Shown here piece by piece: positions 62,846-64,000 of a stretch of DNA of 64,000 nt. How positions within the stretch are numbered: position 1 is the stretch's first letter; the number at the start of each line of letters is the position of its first letter. Location: the NCBI RefSeq assembly GCF_001267925.1, contig NZ_CP011409.1:2542001-2606000 (forward strand), in the 5' to 3' direction. The DNA comes from Herbaspirillum hiltneri N3 (lineage in GTDB: Bacteria; Pseudomonadota; Gammaproteobacteria; Burkholderiales; Burkholderiaceae_D). Under the pieces are notes generated by a model. That model ran no database searches. It worked only from the letters and a program-made list of their open reading frames with translations, and was not told where the DNA came from. Both the position numbers and the translations under genes were made by a program.

Positions 62846-64000
<1,155 letters not shown>

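Overview
This window is chromosomal DNA from a GC-rich betaproteobacterium. Gene order and protein sequence fit the family Oxalobacteraceae, most likely Herbaspirillum or a close relative. The grounds are the smc-zipA-ligA run, the paired cyanophycin synthetase genes, the rpsB-to-rnhB block in its usual order, and a QueE with the Burkholderia-type cysteine spacing. I saw no rRNA, tRNA, CRISPR array, insertion sequence or prophage.

Layout. 1-2.9 kb: a cut-off dapC (lysine synthesis) divergent from a chemoreceptor gene. 3-12 kb: chromosome and cell-division genes (smc, zipA, ligA), then galU and def. 12-20.3 kb: a cyanophycin region. Two cyanophycin synthetase-type genes read leftwards, and an ABC transporter plus a DUF1854 gene read rightwards. 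20.3-24.6 kb: an RsuA/RluF-type pseudouridine synthase, glnD and map, all leftwards. 24.7-41 kb: the long block rpsB-tsf-pyrH-frr-uppS-cdsA-dxr-rseP-bamA-skp-lpxD-fabZ-lpxA-lpxB-rnhB, then an SpoU methyltransferase and a DUF6314 gene. It joins translation to isoprenoid, phospholipid, outer-membrane protein and lipid A synthesis. 41-46.3 kb: ppsR/ppsA and an NfeD-SPFH pair. 46.3-50.4 kb: a CpxA/CpxR-like two-component system with a perfect CpxR-type box upstream, and a TPR-glycosyltransferase protein. 50.4-55 kb: smpB, ratA, rnfH, guaB, guaA. 55-60.2 kb: an OsmC-YcaO fusion, thpR, and an MFS exporter with a divergent LysR regulator. 60.2-61.9 kb: a hipA-hipB module in toxin-first order. 62-64 kb: queE, queD, tadA and the start of an LD-carboxypeptidase gene.

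Most of the window is conserved housekeeping sequence. The accessory parts most worth attention are the cyanophycin region (a synthetase paralogue without its Mur C-terminal domain, a zinc-ribbon ABC exporter, DUF1854, and operator-like dyads in the divergent promoter region), the OsmC-YcaO fusion, the reversed hipA-hipB pair with nested inverted repeats upstream, and the CpxR-like operon with its own CpxR box and a palindrome over its putative -10. All functional calls rest on reading motifs and gene context; no database search was run.
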